Made by a program: the position numbers and the translations under genes. 48,475 bases of DNA. Source: Clostridia bacterium (GTDB lineage Bacteria > Bacillota_A > Clostridia > Christensenellales > Aristaeellaceae). The stretch lies in assembly GCA_017432405.1 (NCBI GenBank), contig JAFRJF010000213.1:1-48475 (forward strand), given 5' to 3'. Each line of letters starts with the position of its first letter. The stretch's first letter is position 1. Under the pieces are notes generated by a model. That model was not told the DNA's origin, did no database searches, and saw only the letters and a program-made list of their open reading frames with translations. Below are positions 34,701 to 43,648 of the stretch, in pieces.

Positions 34701-36092
34701 TCAATACCTCAGGAACGCGCAATACCCCTTGTAGGCCTCCCAGAGGTCGGCCTTGGAGACTAGCTCCCAGGGGGCATGCATGGACAGCACGGGCACGCCG
34801 CAGTCGATCACATTCATGGCATATTCCGCGCAGAACTTGGCGATGGTCCCGCCGCCGCCGACGTCCACCTTGCCCAGCTCGCTGGTCTGCCAGCACACGT
34901 TCGCCTCGTCCATGATCCGGCGCACGGCGGCCATGTACTCGGCGTTGGCGTCGCTGGCCCCGCTCTTGCCCCGGGAGCCGGTGTACTTGTTGAAGCACAC
35001 GCCCAGGTTCAGCATGGCGGCATTCTTCTTTTCAAACACGCTCGAGTAGGTGGGATCGTAGCCCGCGCTGACGTCGCTGGAGAGCATGCGGCTGTTCTGA
35101 AGCGCCCGGCGCACGACCAGATCGCCCTCATAGCCCATCAGCGCGGCCAGCTCGGCCACGGTGTTCGCGAAGAAGCGGGACCGCATGCCGGAGGCGCCCT
35201 CGCTGCCGATCTCCTCCTTGTCCACCAGCACCGCGCAGAGGGTGCGCTCGGGCACCTCGTCGAAATCGGCCAGGGCCATCAGGCTGGGATAGGCGCACAC
35301 CCGGTCGTCGTGGCCGTAGGCCAGTATCATGCTGCGGTCCAGTCCGGCGTCCCGGGCACGGCCCGCGGGCACGACCTCCAGCTCGGCGGAGATGAAGTCC
35401 TCCTCCTCCACGCCCCAGTCCCGCTTCAAAACGGCCAGTATGGCCCGCTTCACCGGATCCTTCTTCTCTTCCTTTTCGCCGCCGCACTCGGGCTGGCTGC
35501 CGATCAGTATGTTCAGCGCCTCGCCGTCCACGAACTTCGACGCGGTCTTCTCCATCTGCTCCTGGGCCAGGTGAGGCAGCAGGTCGGTGATGCAGAACAC
35601 CGGGTCGTCGTCCCCCTCGCCGATCGACACCTCCACGGTATCGCCGTCCCGCTTCACGATCACGCCGTGCAGCGCCAGGGGCAGGGCCAGCCACTGGTAC
35701 TTCTTGATGCCGCCGTAGTAGTGGGTGTCCAGGTAGGCCAGGTCCCCGTCCTCGAACAGCGGGTTCTGCTTGACGTCCAGGCGGGGCGAATCGATGTGGG
35801 CGCCCAGTATGTTCATGCCCCGCTCGATGGACATGCTGCCCACCACGAAGGCCATGAAGCTCTTGTTCATCCACTTGCGATACACCCTGTCCCCCGGCTC
35901 CAGCGGCTCGCCGGTCTTGATCAGCGTGTCCAGGTTGCGAAAGCCCGCCGCCCGGCAGATGCGCTCCGCCTCCGCCGCGGCCTCCCGCTCGGTCTTGGCA
36001 TTGTCCAGAAATGCCCGATACGTGTCGGAGAAGGCGGACAGCCGCGCCCGCTCCTCTGCGGAATAGTGCTCCCATGCGTTCTTTCTATACAT
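34701..36092 (-). CDS. M18-family aminopeptidase
   Basis: 463 residues, the usual length for M18 metalloaminopeptidases. Metal-binding motifs are present in order: His in MNILGAHIDSPRLDVK, the Asp in AYGHDDRVCAY, the catalytic Glu pair in VDKEEIGSEGASG, Asp in SSDVSAGYDPTYSS and the final His in VPVLSMHAPWELVSK. It removes N-terminal residues from peptides in the cytoplasm. I use ATG 36092, which has GGAGGG close upstream; a longer frame to 36233 lacks this. It is the last gene of a unit with the YgjP-type and MreB-like genes. Confidence 0.94.
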   Translation of the reverse strand: MYRKNAWEHYSAEERARLSAFSDTYRAFLDNAKTEREAAAEAERICRAAGFRNLDTLIKTGEPLEPGDRVYRKWMNKSFMAFVVGSMSIERGMNILGAHIDSPRLDVKQNPLFEDGDLAYLDTHYYGGIKKYQWLALPLALHGVIVKRDGDTVEVSIGEGDDDPVFCITDLLPHLAQEQMEKTASKFVDGEALNILIGSQPECGGEKEEKKDPVKRAILAVLKRDWGVEEEDFISAELEVVPAGRARDAGLDRSMILAYGHDDRVCAYPSLMALADFDEVPERTLCAVLVDKEEIGSEGASGMRSRFFANTVAELAALMGYEGDLVVRRALQNSRMLSSDVSAGYDPTYSSVFEKKNAAMLNLGVCFNKYTGSRGKSGASDANAEYMAAVRRIMDEANVCWQTSELGKVDVGGGGTIAKFCAEYAMNVIDCGVPVLSMHAPWELVSKADLWEAYKGYCAFLRY

Positions 36093-36105
36093 AAATATCC
36101 CTCCA

Positions 36106-36816
36106 TTACAGATACAGATCGTCCGTATGCGCCTTAAGCCACTTCTTCCAAACCTCGTAATCCGGCATCTGCCCGGCCACCAGGGCCCAGAAGCGGGGTG
36201 AGTGGTTGAATTCGTACAGGTGGCAGAGCTCATGGATCACCACGTAGTCCAGCGCCTGGGGCGGCGCCATGATCAGCTTCCAGTTGAAGTTGAGGTTGCC
36301 CTTGCTCGAGCAGCTGCCCCAGCGGCTCTTTTGCTCCCGGATGGTGACCCTTCCGGGAACCCTGCCGATCCGCGGCACGTAATGATCCAGCCGCTCCCTG
36401 ATGCGCTTCAGCGCCATTGTGGACAGCGTGGCCCGGATGGCGGCGCGCACGTCGGGATCGCTGTCCGGGTTGGGCAGGGTCAGGTGGTATTCCTCCCCTT
36501 CCAGCCTGCCCGAGCGACGGGCGCCCGGGTGCAGCCGCAGTATGCAGCGCTTCCCCTCGATCAGGATCGGGCTGCCGTCGGTGACGGGATGGGCGCGGCG
36601 GTCCGCCTCCAGCCGCGCCTCGGTCTGGCGCTGCATGTCCAGCAGCTCATCCGCCCGCTGGCGCACCATCTCGTCCACATCCCGCAGGCGCAGGTACTTC
36701 GGCGCGTACACCCGAAGCCCCGCCTCCGGCAGCGCCTGGAACAGCACGTTCTGCCGGGAGGACTGGATCAGGGTGTACTCGATGCGCCGATTGCCGGCGA
36801 TGACCGCGCGCTTCAT
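36106..36816 (-). CDS. YgjP-type (DUF45) zinc metallopeptidase
   Basis: 236 residues. The family motifs are clear: the YgjP/WrpP opening (NRRIEYTLIQSSRQN), SRWGSCSSKGNLNFNWKLI, and the zinc-peptidase helix VVIHELCHLYEFNHSPRFW, an HExxH with the third ligand His downstream. This family comprises predicted metal-dependent hydrolases. GGAGG is seven bases before ATG 36816. The aminopeptidase gene starts 13 bases after its stop. Confidence 0.92.
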   Translation of the reverse strand: MKRAVIAGNRRIEYTLIQSSRQNVLFQALPEAGLRVYAPKYLRLRDVDEMVRQRADELLDMQRQTEARLEADRRAHPVTDGSPILIEGKRCILRLHPGARRSGRLEGEEYHLTLPNPDSDPDVRAAIRATLSTMALKRIRERLDHYVPRIGRVPGRVTIREQKSRWGSCSSKGNLNFNWKLIMAPPQALDYVVIHELCHLYEFNHSPRFWALVAGQMPDYEVWKKWLKAHTDDLYL

Positions 36817-36836
36817 TGGTGCACCTCCATGAATTC

Positions 36837-36865
36837 TGATTTATCGAGCTATGCTCGACAAATCA
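36837..36865 (-). promoter_or_regulatory. Hairpin between MreB-like and YgjP-type genes
   Basis: TGATTTATCGAGC (36837-36849) and GCTCGACAAATCA (36853-36865). On the minus-strand RNA all 13 positions pair, one as G-U; on the plus strand that position is a mismatch. There is no T run, so this may be a processing or partial termination site. Confidence 0.4.
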
Positions 36866-36869
36866 GTAT

Positions 36870-37895
36870 TTACCACACCTGCCTCGACTGCCGCTCCTGG
36901 AGCGTTGCCCTGTATGCCTCCGGGTTGTCCATGATCCTGTGCAGGCCGCGAATGGCGCAGCCCTCGGGGGCGTCGGCCACCCGGCAGGGGATGCCCAGCG
37001 CCTGGCCGATCCGCCGGTCCAGCTCGGCCATCGCCGCGCCGCCGCCGGTCAGCACCGCGCCGGCGTCGGTCAGGTCGGCGGAGAGCTCCTCCGGGGCGCT
37101 GTCCACCACGGTATTCACCATGCGCGCCAGCTCGCTCACAACGTCCTCGCAGGCGTCCAGCACCGGCTTGGTCTCCACGTCGAAGTTCACCGGCATGCGC
37201 TTTGCCAGGTTGATGCCCGTGGCGTGCATGATCACGTCCTTGGGAGCCTTGTCGGGCATGGCCGTTCCCAGGGTGTTCTTGATCTCCTCCGAGGCCAGCA
37301 CGCCCACGCGATAGCCGAAGTCGCTGCGCAGTATGCGCCGCACCCGCTCGTCGATGCGGTTCATGCCGTAGGGCAGGTAGCCGAAGGCCGCCACCCTTCC
37401 GAAGGTGAACAGCGTGGCAGTGATCTTGCCCGCGCCGACGTCCACCAGCAGCTTGGCCTCGGGACTGTTCAGATCCAAACCCGCCCCTACCGCCGCCGCG
37501 ACGTCCGAGCGCACCAGCACGGCCTCCGCCGCCCCGGCGTCGATGGCCGCCGTCAGCAGGGCCTCCTTCTGCACAGGCCTGGCGAAGGGCGCGCAGGTGA
37601 CCATCGCGCCGAAGCGACGCCGGATATTCACGCCCTCCGAGCGCTTGAAGAGCCACTGGAACATCCGCGCCGCGTAAAGATTGTTCTCCAGCACGCCGTC
37701 CCGCAGCGGATGCACCACGCTCACGCCCTCGCAGGTGCGGCCGATCAGCCGCTGGGCGATGTCTCCGGCGCAGATGGGCACAGGGTTGCCCTCGCGAAAG
37801 GCCAGCGCCGCCGGGGCGCTGAGCACCGGGCCGCGCTTCAGCTCCGCCATGCGCGCGCTCTGGGTGCCCAGGTCTATGCCGATATCCCAACGCAT
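36870..37895 (-). CDS. MreB/Mbl-like actin homolog
   Basis: 341 residues of the bacterial actin/Hsp70 fold. The phosphate-1 motif is DIGIDLGTQSARM, the phosphate-2 motif KLLVDVGAGKITATLFTF, and the adenosine motif AGAVLTGGGAAMAELD, with the connecting region DVIMHATGINLAKRMPV. It is closest in layout to MreB/Mbl, but loops are divergent (GTQSARM for GTxNt), so it may be a specialised paralog rather than the main shape protein. GGAGG precedes the ATG and a good promoter lies upstream. Confidence 0.9.
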   Translation of the reverse strand: MRWDIGIDLGTQSARMAELKRGPVLSAPAALAFREGNPVPICAGDIAQRLIGRTCEGVSVVHPLRDGVLENNLYAARMFQWLFKRSEGVNIRRRFGAMVTCAPFARPVQKEALLTAAIDAGAAEAVLVRSDVAAAVGAGLDLNSPEAKLLVDVGAGKITATLFTFGRVAAFGYLPYGMNRIDERVRRILRSDFGYRVGVLASEEIKNTLGTAMPDKAPKDVIMHATGINLAKRMPVNFDVETKPVLDACEDVVSELARMVNTVVDSAPEELSADLTDAGAVLTGGGAAMAELDRRIGQALGIPCRVADAPEGCAIRGLHRIMDNPEAYRATLQERQSRQVW

Positions 37896-37925
37896 ATATT
37901 ATACCTCCATCGTATGCCAGACAGC

Positions 37926-37954
37926 ATTATAGCATACATCGCGCCATCGCGCAA
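37926..37954 (-). promoter_or_regulatory. Promoter of the MreB-like gene
   Basis: Minus-strand TTGCGC (37949-37954), 17-bp spacer, TATAAT (37926-37931), 30 bases before the ATG. Confidence 0.7.
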
Positions 37955-37980
37955 ACGCCGCAGATTTTGCGCGACAGCCC

Positions 37981-38535
37981 TCACCAGGGCAGCAGCCGTT
38001 CCCCCTTGACCAGATAGGCCCGCTCTGCCAGGGCGGCCAGGGGATCGTCCGAGTGGGAATCGGAGTAGAATTCCTCGATCCCCGCCCCGGGAAAGCGGGC
38101 GTGGAACCGGGTGACCTTCTCCTGGCCGTGGCAGTTGGGGCCGAGGAAGCGACCGGTGCGCTTGTCCACCGGCGAGCCCATGACGCAGCGAATATCCAGT
38201 TTTTCGCAGGCGGGGCGGATCAAAAACTCCGGCGAGGCGGAGATCACCACATCGTCCGGACGGTGGCGGGGCGGATACCACGCCTTGATCCGTGAAAAAT
38301 TCTTCCGCCAGAAGGCGTCCACTGCCTCGTCCACATCGCCGATGAGGGCCAGGAAGTGGAGCATGCGCTGCTTGAAGGGCTGCTTTTGGCGCAGGCGCAG
38401 CGCAAACAGCAGGCCGTTGGCGGCCTGGGCAGGAATATCCAGCCACATGCGGGGATAGCGGCCCAGGCAGTAGGCGAAAAACCGGGCGGTGCTGTCGCCC
38501 TTCAAAAGCGTGTTGTCAAAATCGTAGACATTCAT
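37981..38535 (-). CDS. HAD-IB family phosphatase
   Basis: 184 residues. HAD motif I is VYDFDNTLL, motif II the Ser in VISASPEFL, motif III the Lys in GQEKVTRF and motif IV YSDSHSDDP. A helical cap lies between motifs I and II. This is the HAD-IB/phosphoserine-phosphatase-like group; the short WLDIPAQAANGL cap resembles lipid-phosphate or glycerophosphate phosphatases. Substrate not assignable. Confidence 0.9.
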   Translation of the reverse strand: MNVYDFDNTLLKGDSTARFFAYCLGRYPRMWLDIPAQAANGLLFALRLRQKQPFKQRMLHFLALIGDVDEAVDAFWRKNFSRIKAWYPPRHRPDDVVISASPEFLIRPACEKLDIRCVMGSPVDKRTGRFLGPNCHGQEKVTRFHARFPGAGIEEFYSDSHSDDPLAALAERAYLVKGERLLPW

Positions 38536-38600
38536 TGGCTCGCGCTCCGTTTGACTGAATGGATTACCTCTGTTATTCTCCGTCCGGGTCCTGGAATCCT

Positions 38601-38645
38601 GCCTGCCGGAAATTGTTGGAAAACCGCTGCCAATTTCCGGCAGGC
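38601..38645. repeat. Perfect 15-bp inverted repeat
   Basis: GCCTGCCGGAAATTG and its exact complement CAATTTCCGGCAGGC, with a 15-base loop, lie between the divergent HAD and LCP genes. May be a regulator site or hairpin in the HAD leader. Confidence 0.5.
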
Positions 38646-38759
38646 CGATCGGAACAGGCCGCCATGAAAACCGCGACGCCGGGGCTGTTCATGCGCCACC
38701 GCTGCCCCGCCCCAATTATGAAGCTGGTTTGACCTGTATTTTGAATTTCGATGGGCGGG

Positions 38760-38788
38760 TTGATTTTGTCCCCCGACGCTGGTAAAAT
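38760..38788 (+). promoter_or_regulatory. Promoter of the LCP gene
   Basis: TTGATT (38760-38765), 17-bp spacer, TAAAAT (38783-38788), 32 bases before the ATG. Confidence 0.65.
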
Positions 38789-38819
38789 AGCAAGCATCAC
38801 CGATATGGAGGATACTGAC

Positions 38820-39878
38820 ATGAATAAACAGATAAATAAATTCATCGCCGCGCTGCTGGCGCTGTGCCTGCTGCTGGGCGGCGCCCTTGGCGCGCTGGCG
38901 GAACAGGATAAACCGGATGTGGTCGGCGACCTGCTGCGCTATTTCATGGGCGTAAACGACGGGGAGCCGGACCCCATCACCGACGACGACGAGGAATACG
39001 TGGTGGAGGGGGACGAGGCGGACGAAGAGGAGATCGTGGTGGACGAGCATATCAGCGTCACCGACCTCGCCGTCACCCCGGGCCTTTCCAGGGACTGGCT
39101 GAACATACTGCTGCTGGGCACCGACGCCCGGGGCAACACCAAATACCTGCGCACGGACACGATGATCGTGCTCTCCATCAATTCCAAGACCCAGCAGATA
39201 AAGCTGTCCTCGATCATGCGCGACATCTGGGTGCAGATTCCCGGCTACGGCGGGCAGAAGCTGAACGCGGCCTGCGTCTACGGCGGCCCGGAGCTGACCA
39301 TCCGCCTGATCAACGAATACTTCGGCCTGAATATCGAAAAGTATGCGCTGGTGAACATGCAGTGCCTGGTGCAGATCGTAGACACCCTGGGCGGCATACA
39401 GCTGGACGTCACCCCCGCCGAGAGCGGCGCGATCCGCAGGCTCAACAATTCAAGCGTGGGCGCAAAGGACGGCTCCGGCAAGTACATATCCGACGCCGTG
39501 CCCTCGGGCGAGCAGGTGCTGCTCAACGGCAAGCAGGTGCTGGCCTACTCCCGCATCCGCAAGAGCGATTCCGACTACGCCCGCACCCTCCGCCAGCGCA
39601 ACGTGCTGGTCGCCATCGCAAAGAAGATGCAGAGCGTCAACCTGCTGCGCCTGACGAGCATCGTCACCACCATGCTGCAATACGTAGAGACGAACCTCGG
39701 CTTCAACGAGATCATGGACATCGCCGGCGTCTGCATGAAGGCTGACCTGAACACCCTGGGCGAGTTCCGCATCCCCGCCGACGGCACCTACGATTCAGGC
39801 ATGTACGGCACCACCTGGTGCATCAAGCCCGATTTCGAAGCCAACAAAAAGGCTTTGAACGAATTCATCTACGGATAA
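38820..39878 (+). CDS. LytR-CpsA-Psr (LCP) family protein
   Basis: 352 residues. A signal/membrane segment (about 8-28) leads into an acidic linker (DEEYVVEGDEADEEE) and the LCP domain with NILLLGTDARG, RTDTMIVLSIN, SIMRDIWVQIPGYGGQKLNA and the arginines of YSRIRKSDSDYARTLRQR. LCP proteins move undecaprenyl-linked glycopolymers (teichoic acids, capsule) to peptidoglycan. All the key Arg and Asp positions of the phosphate-binding pocket are present. GGAGG eight bases before the ATG at 38820. Confidence 0.94.
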   Translation: MNKQINKFIAALLALCLLLGGALGALAEQDKPDVVGDLLRYFMGVNDGEPDPITDDDEEYVVEGDEADEEEIVVDEHISVTDLAVTPGLSRDWLNILLLGTDARGNTKYLRTDTMIVLSINSKTQQIKLSSIMRDIWVQIPGYGGQKLNAACVYGGPELTIRLINEYFGLNIEKYALVNMQCLVQIVDTLGGIQLDVTPAESGAIRRLNNSSVGAKDGSGKYISDAVPSGEQVLLNGKQVLAYSRIRKSDSDYARTLRQRNVLVAIAKKMQSVNLLRLTSIVTTMLQYVETNLGFNEIMDIAGVCMKADLNTLGEFRIPADGTYDSGMYGTTWCIKPDFEANKKALNEFIYG

Positions 39879-39911
39879 CCGACAAATCAGTATCGTACAG
39901 ATACCATACAG

Positions 39912-41256
39912 CTATCCTGGCAGCGTCACGACAAACGTGGCGCTTTTTCCATGCTCGCTCTCGGCGCGGATGTGGCCCCTGTGGGCCTCGGCGATGGTGC
40001 GGGCGATGGCCAGGCCCAGGCCGTTGCCGGCGACGGCGCTGTTGTGGGACAGGTCCTCCCGATAGAAGCGGTCGAATATCTTCTCCAGGTTCTCCGGAGC
40101 GATGCCCGGCCCGGTGTTGTACACGGTGATCACCGCGCCCCGGCCCTTCTGCATAAGGGACAATCGGATCAGGCCGCCCTCGTTTGAATACTTCAGCGCG
40201 TTGCTCAGCAGGATCACCGCCAGCTGCTGCAGCATGGCCTCGTCACCCCGAATCATCACGCCTTCGGGCACGTCCGTCTCCAGCGTCCTGCCGGCTTCGA
40301 ACACGGTGCTCTCGAAGGGCAGCGCCACGCCCAGCAGTGCCTGGGAGAGGTCGAAGCGCTTCATTTCGGCGGTGACCGTCCCCTTGTCCATGCGGGCCAG
40401 GGTCAGCAGGCTCTGCACCAGGCTGTCGGTGCGCCTGACCTCGGACTGGATGTAGCCCAGGTATTCGTTGGGACCGACCTGCCGCGACAGCAGCTCAGCG
40501 TTGGCGGAGATGACCGCCAGAGGCGTCTTGAACTCGTGACTGGCATCCCAGACGAATTGCTTCTGCCGGTCGAAGGAGGCCTGCACCGGCCGGAGCATCC
40601 TGCGGATCAGCAGCCAGGCCCCCGCGGCCAGCAGCGCCCCGGCCAGCCCGGCCACCAGCGCCGCGGCGCGGAGCATGCGCTCGGCGGAGAGGAACTCCAG
40701 CCGGGCGTCCAGCACCACCAGCAGACGCGCGTCGCCCCCCTCGCCGTCGTCGATCAGGCGGTAATACTGGGTGCCCACGCGGCCCTCGACGTTCCCCGCG
40801 GCCAGCACGGCCCCGGCCATGGCCTGTACCTGTTCGTCGGTGTACAGGTCCGAGCGGTCGCTGCTCCATTCGGTGACATTCCCGTCTCCGTCCAGGTGGA
40901 TGGTGTAGGCGTTGGACAGGCTGGCCAGCGAATGTCCCCGGGCATGTCGATGCCGGGGCGTTGGGGCGGCGTTGGTTCGCCGTCGGGCTTCGGGGGCGGG
41001 GTTTCCCCGCCGTCGCGTCGCCGTCCGGCTTTGGCGGCGGCGTCTGGCCCTCGCCGTCGGGCGGCTGGGGCTGCGCTTCCTGGGGCAGACCCGGGCGCTG
41101 GCCCCGGTTTTCGCTGAGCACCGCCAACGCCGCGCGGGCCGAGCTGTCGATGTTGCGCAGGTTGATGGCCCGTATGGACAGCACGATGCCCACCGTCACC
41201 AGCGCCAGCACGCAGGCCACCAGCAGCGTCAGGCGGCGTCGAAGAGTCTTAATCAT
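39912..41256 (-). pseudogene. Sensor histidine kinase (OmpR-partner type), frameshifted
   Basis: The gene starts at 41256 (MIKTLRRRLTLLVACVLAL, membrane helix) and overlaps the response-regulator stop by eight bases. The first frame holds to a Pro-rich linker (GQTPPPKPDGD), a second frame is sensible for about 25 residues (ETPPPKPDGEPTPPQRPGID), then a third carries the rest: TIHLDGDGNV sensor part, second helix, DHp with WDASHEFKTPLAVISANAEL (phospho-His), N-box LSNALKYSNEGG and ATPase GPGIAPENLEKIFDRF, GNGLGLAIA. Two frame changes thus lie between about 40,925 and 41,035, inside a duplicated GC-rich segment. This could be real decay or sequence error; apart from this the kinase looks complete. 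Confidence 0.85.
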
Positions 41257-41932
41257 GGCTCTCCTCCAGGCTGTAGCCCAGGCCCCGGGTGGTCTTGAGC
41301 TTCACCTGGGCGCCGATGAAGCTCAGCTTCTTGCGCAAAAAGGACACGTAGACCTCCAGGTTGTTGTACTCGGCGTCGCTGTCGTAGCCCCACACTCGCT
41401 CGATGAGGGTCTCCTTGGGCAGGATCTGGCCCGGGTTGCGCAGAAATACCTCCATCAGCTGGTATTCCTTCGCCCCCAGCTTCACCGACTGGCCGGTGGC
41501 GTCGTTTTGCAGCTTGCCCTCCCGCTCCGAGAGGGATATGCCGCCGAAGGACAGGCTCATCACCGGCGTGCCGTCGCCCCGCCGGGTGATCGCCCGCAGG
41601 CAGGCCACCAGCTCGCCCATCTGGAAGGGCTTGGGCAGGTAGTAGTCCGCGCCGCCCTCCAGTCCCCGGATGCGGTCCTGCAGATCGCCCCGGGCGGTGA
41701 GCATCATCACCGGGGTCTTGATCCCCTCGGCCCGCAGCCGCTCCAGCACGGTAAAGCCGTCCATCCCCGGCAGCATCACGTCCAGTATCACGGCGTCATA
41801 GGCGCCGGTCAGCGCGCAATCCAGCCCCTCCGGCCCGGTATACGCCGGGTCCACCACAAAGCGCTCCTGTTGCAGCAGCCGGCACACCGCTGCGGAGAGG
41901 CTTTTTTCATCTTCGACCAATAGTATGCGCAT
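41249..41932 (-). CDS. OmpR-family response regulator
   Basis: 227 residues from ATG 41932 (AAGGAG seven bases upstream). Receiver: LLVEDE (4-9), phospho-acceptor Asp51 (VILDVMLPG), Thr (MMLTARGD), Lys (YLPKPF). C-terminal winged helix: ISLSEREGKLQNDATGQ, LGAKEYQLMEVFLRNPGQI, and VWGYDSDAEYNNLEVYVSFL, with the final TTRGLGY wing. Precedes and overlaps the partner kinase gene. Confidence 0.94.
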   Translation of the reverse strand: MRILLVEDEKSLSAAVCRLLQQERFVVDPAYTGPEGLDCALTGAYDAVILDVMLPGMDGFTVLERLRAEGIKTPVMMLTARGDLQDRIRGLEGGADYYLPKPFQMGELVACLRAITRRGDGTPVMSLSFGGISLSEREGKLQNDATGQSVKLGAKEYQLMEVFLRNPGQILPKETLIERVWGYDSDAEYNNLEVYVSFLRKKLSFIGAQVKLKTTRGLGYSLEESHD

Positions 41933-41963
41933 GGGGTTCTCCTTGTCATTTTTCATTGTCAAC

Positions 41964-41993
41964 AGTATACCATGTCAGCCGTCCAAAAATCAA
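41964..41993 (-). promoter_or_regulatory. Promoter of the two-component pair
   Basis: Minus-strand TTGATT (41988-41993), 18-bp spacer, TATACT (41964-41969). The -35 box overlaps the terminator of the upstream foldase gene. Confidence 0.5.
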
Positions 41994-42028
41994 ACACATC
42001 CACCTGAAAAAACAGGCGGATGCGTTTG
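41985..42028 (-). terminator. Terminator of the foldase gene
   Basis: On the minus strand CAAACGCATCCGCCTG pairs with CAGGTGGATGTGTTTG (three G-U pairs) around a T6 loop and is followed by ATTTTTGG. The plus-strand version has mismatches, so it works on the minus strand. Confidence 0.85.
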
Positions 42029-42039
42029 ATTCCAACGAA

Positions 42040-43512
42040 TCAGAACCGATCCACGTGATAGACCGGATTGGCCTCCTCGACCCAGGCGTTGATCTGGTTG
42101 TCGTAGGTTTCAGAGGTCTTGTCCTGCAGGGCGGCGTCCTTCACGGCGTCGGCGATGTCCTCCAGGGCCACCGGGCCGGGGGTGATGTCGCTGAGGTAGT
42201 AGATCACGTGAATGCCATTCTGGCCGTAGACGGGGCCGCTGATCTGGCCCACAGTCTCGATGGACATGGCGCCCTCGGTGAAGGCGGGATCCCAGGTGTT
42301 GGAGTTCGCGGAGACGGCATAGCCGTTCGTGGCGGTGGGCTCGTTCTGCATGCCGGGATCGGCGTTGTACTTTTCGATCAGGCTGTCGAAGTTAGAGCCG
42401 TCGAACTCATCGATCACCTGCTGGGCCTGGGGCAGCAGCTGGCTGTACAGGGCCTCGATCTCGGTGGCGATGTTGCCGATGTCGGACTGGATCTCCTCGC
42501 GGCTGCGGGGCTCGGGGGTGGGCTCGGGCGTCACCTCGGGGGTCGCCTCGGCTTCCTCGGCGGGTGCCTCTTCACCCTCGGCGGGCGCTTCTTCACCCTC
42601 GGCGGGCGCTTCCTCGCCCTCGGCGGGGGCAGCGCTCTCCTCGGCGGGGGCTTCGGTTTCAGCGGGCGCGTCCAGGGCCTCCAGTTCGGCGTTCAGGCTG
42701 TCCAGGGTGCTGTGCAGCTCGCTGTACTGCTTGGCCTGATCGTCGTCGAACTTGACCAGCACATGCTTCACGGCGCGATAGCCCTCGGGATTCCAGGCGA
42801 TGGTATCGCCATTGTTGCGGGCGTTGTTGTAGTTGCGATCGTCGCTGTAGCTCTCCTGGGCCTCGGCGACCATGGCGTCGTACTTGGCCTGGACCTCCTC
42901 GTCGGTGACGGTCACGTCGGCGGTGACCAGGTTATACAGCTGCTCGTCCACATAGCCGTCGATGGTCTGCTGGGCCAGGGCGTCCTGGGTCAGGCCATAG
43001 GATTCGAGGGCGGCGAGGGTCTGCGCGCGAGCCTCCTCGTCGGTGGCGTCCTCCGAGGCGAAGTAGCTCCTGTAGGAATCGACATAGTTCTCGAAGGTCT
43101 CGGCAGCCTCGGCCTGCAGCTTGGCGACGGTCTCGTCGTCCAGCTGGCTCAGGCCCAGCTCGGCGGCCTTGGCGTCGATGACGGCGTCCCTCACCAGCGT
43201 CTTCAGGATGTCCTCCTTGATGCCGTCGGCGTAGTCGTCGATGGACAGGCCGTACTGGGCGTAGGCGCTGGCCGCAGCCTCGTACTCCTTCATGGCGTCG
43301 TCCAGCCAGATGATGCCGTCCTCGCCAAACTCGGCCACGACCTGCTTGTCATAGTAGGGCTTGTAAAGCTCTACCTGGGCTTCCAGCTCTGCCACCCGGG
43401 CGTTGGCCGCGTCCAGCTGGGCCTGGAGATCGTCGCCCGTTTCCGCCAGCGCCATCGCGCTCAGCGCAACCAGCATGGCCAGGGCCAGACACAGCAGTCT
43501 CTTCATATTCAT
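42040..43512 (-). CDS. Secreted PrsA/SurA-type peptidyl-prolyl isomerase
   Basis: 490 residues: signal peptide (MKRLLCLALAMLVALSAMALA), a SurA-N-like helical chaperone region (DILKTLVRDAVIDAKAAELG, DEQLYNLVTADVTVTDEEV) and a parvulin rotamase domain split by an insert. The rotamase begins YRAVKHVLVKFDDDQAKQY, then a 90-residue low-complexity insert (EEAPAEG repeats, PEVTPEPTPEP), and ends DPAFTEGAMSIETVGQISGP and GIHVIYY. It folds exported proteins outside the membrane. ATG 43512 has GGAGG eight bases upstream. There is no lipobox, unlike classical PrsA. Confidence 0.92.
   Translation of the reverse strand: MNMKRLLCLALAMLVALSAMALAETGDDLQAQLDAANARVAELEAQVELYKPYYDKQVVAEFGEDGIIWLDDAMKEYEAAASAYAQYGLSIDDYADGIKEDILKTLVRDAVIDAKAAELGLSQLDDETVAKLQAEAAETFENYVDSYRSYFASEDATDEEARAQTLAALESYGLTQDALAQQTIDGYVDEQLYNLVTADVTVTDEEVQAKYDAMVAEAQESYSDDRNYNNARNNGDTIAWNPEGYRAVKHVLVKFDDDQAKQYSELHSTLDSLNAELEALDAPAETEAPAEESAAPAEGEEAPAEGEEAPAEGEEAPAEEAEATPEVTPEPTPEPRSREEIQSDIGNIATEIEALYSQLLPQAQQVIDEFDGSNFDSLIEKYNADPGMQNEPTATNGYAVSANSNTWDPAFTEGAMSIETVGQISGPVYGQNGIHVIYYLSDITPGPVALEDIADAVKDAALQDKTSETYDNQINAWVEEANPVYHVDRF
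42558..42645. repeat. 21-bp tandem repeats within the foldase gene
   Basis: Three to four near-identical 21-bp units (TCGGCGGGCGCTTCTTCACCC type) encode EGEEAPA repeats. Such arrays can change length by slippage without a frameshift. Confidence 0.85.
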
Positions 43513-43562
43513 ATGCATTGCCTCCATTTCGTTATCCTCACGACTGTGGGACATCGGAATGC

Positions 43563-43591
43563 ATTATAGCACAAGGGCGAAAATTCCACAA
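43563..43591 (-). promoter_or_regulatory. Promoter of the foldase gene
   Basis: Minus-strand TTGTGG (43586-43591), 17-bp spacer, TATAAT (43563-43568), about 50 bases before the ATG. Confidence 0.65.
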
Positions 43592-43648
43592 CGAAAAGGG
43601 GAAATTATTTATAGTTCATTTACAAATGTCACGCCTGGAACACAGCGT

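Noticed and set aside
36856..39895. 14-base match CGACAAATCAGTAT at about 36857 and 39882
   Set aside because: A match of this length is expected by chance several times in 48 kb, and flanks do not extend it.
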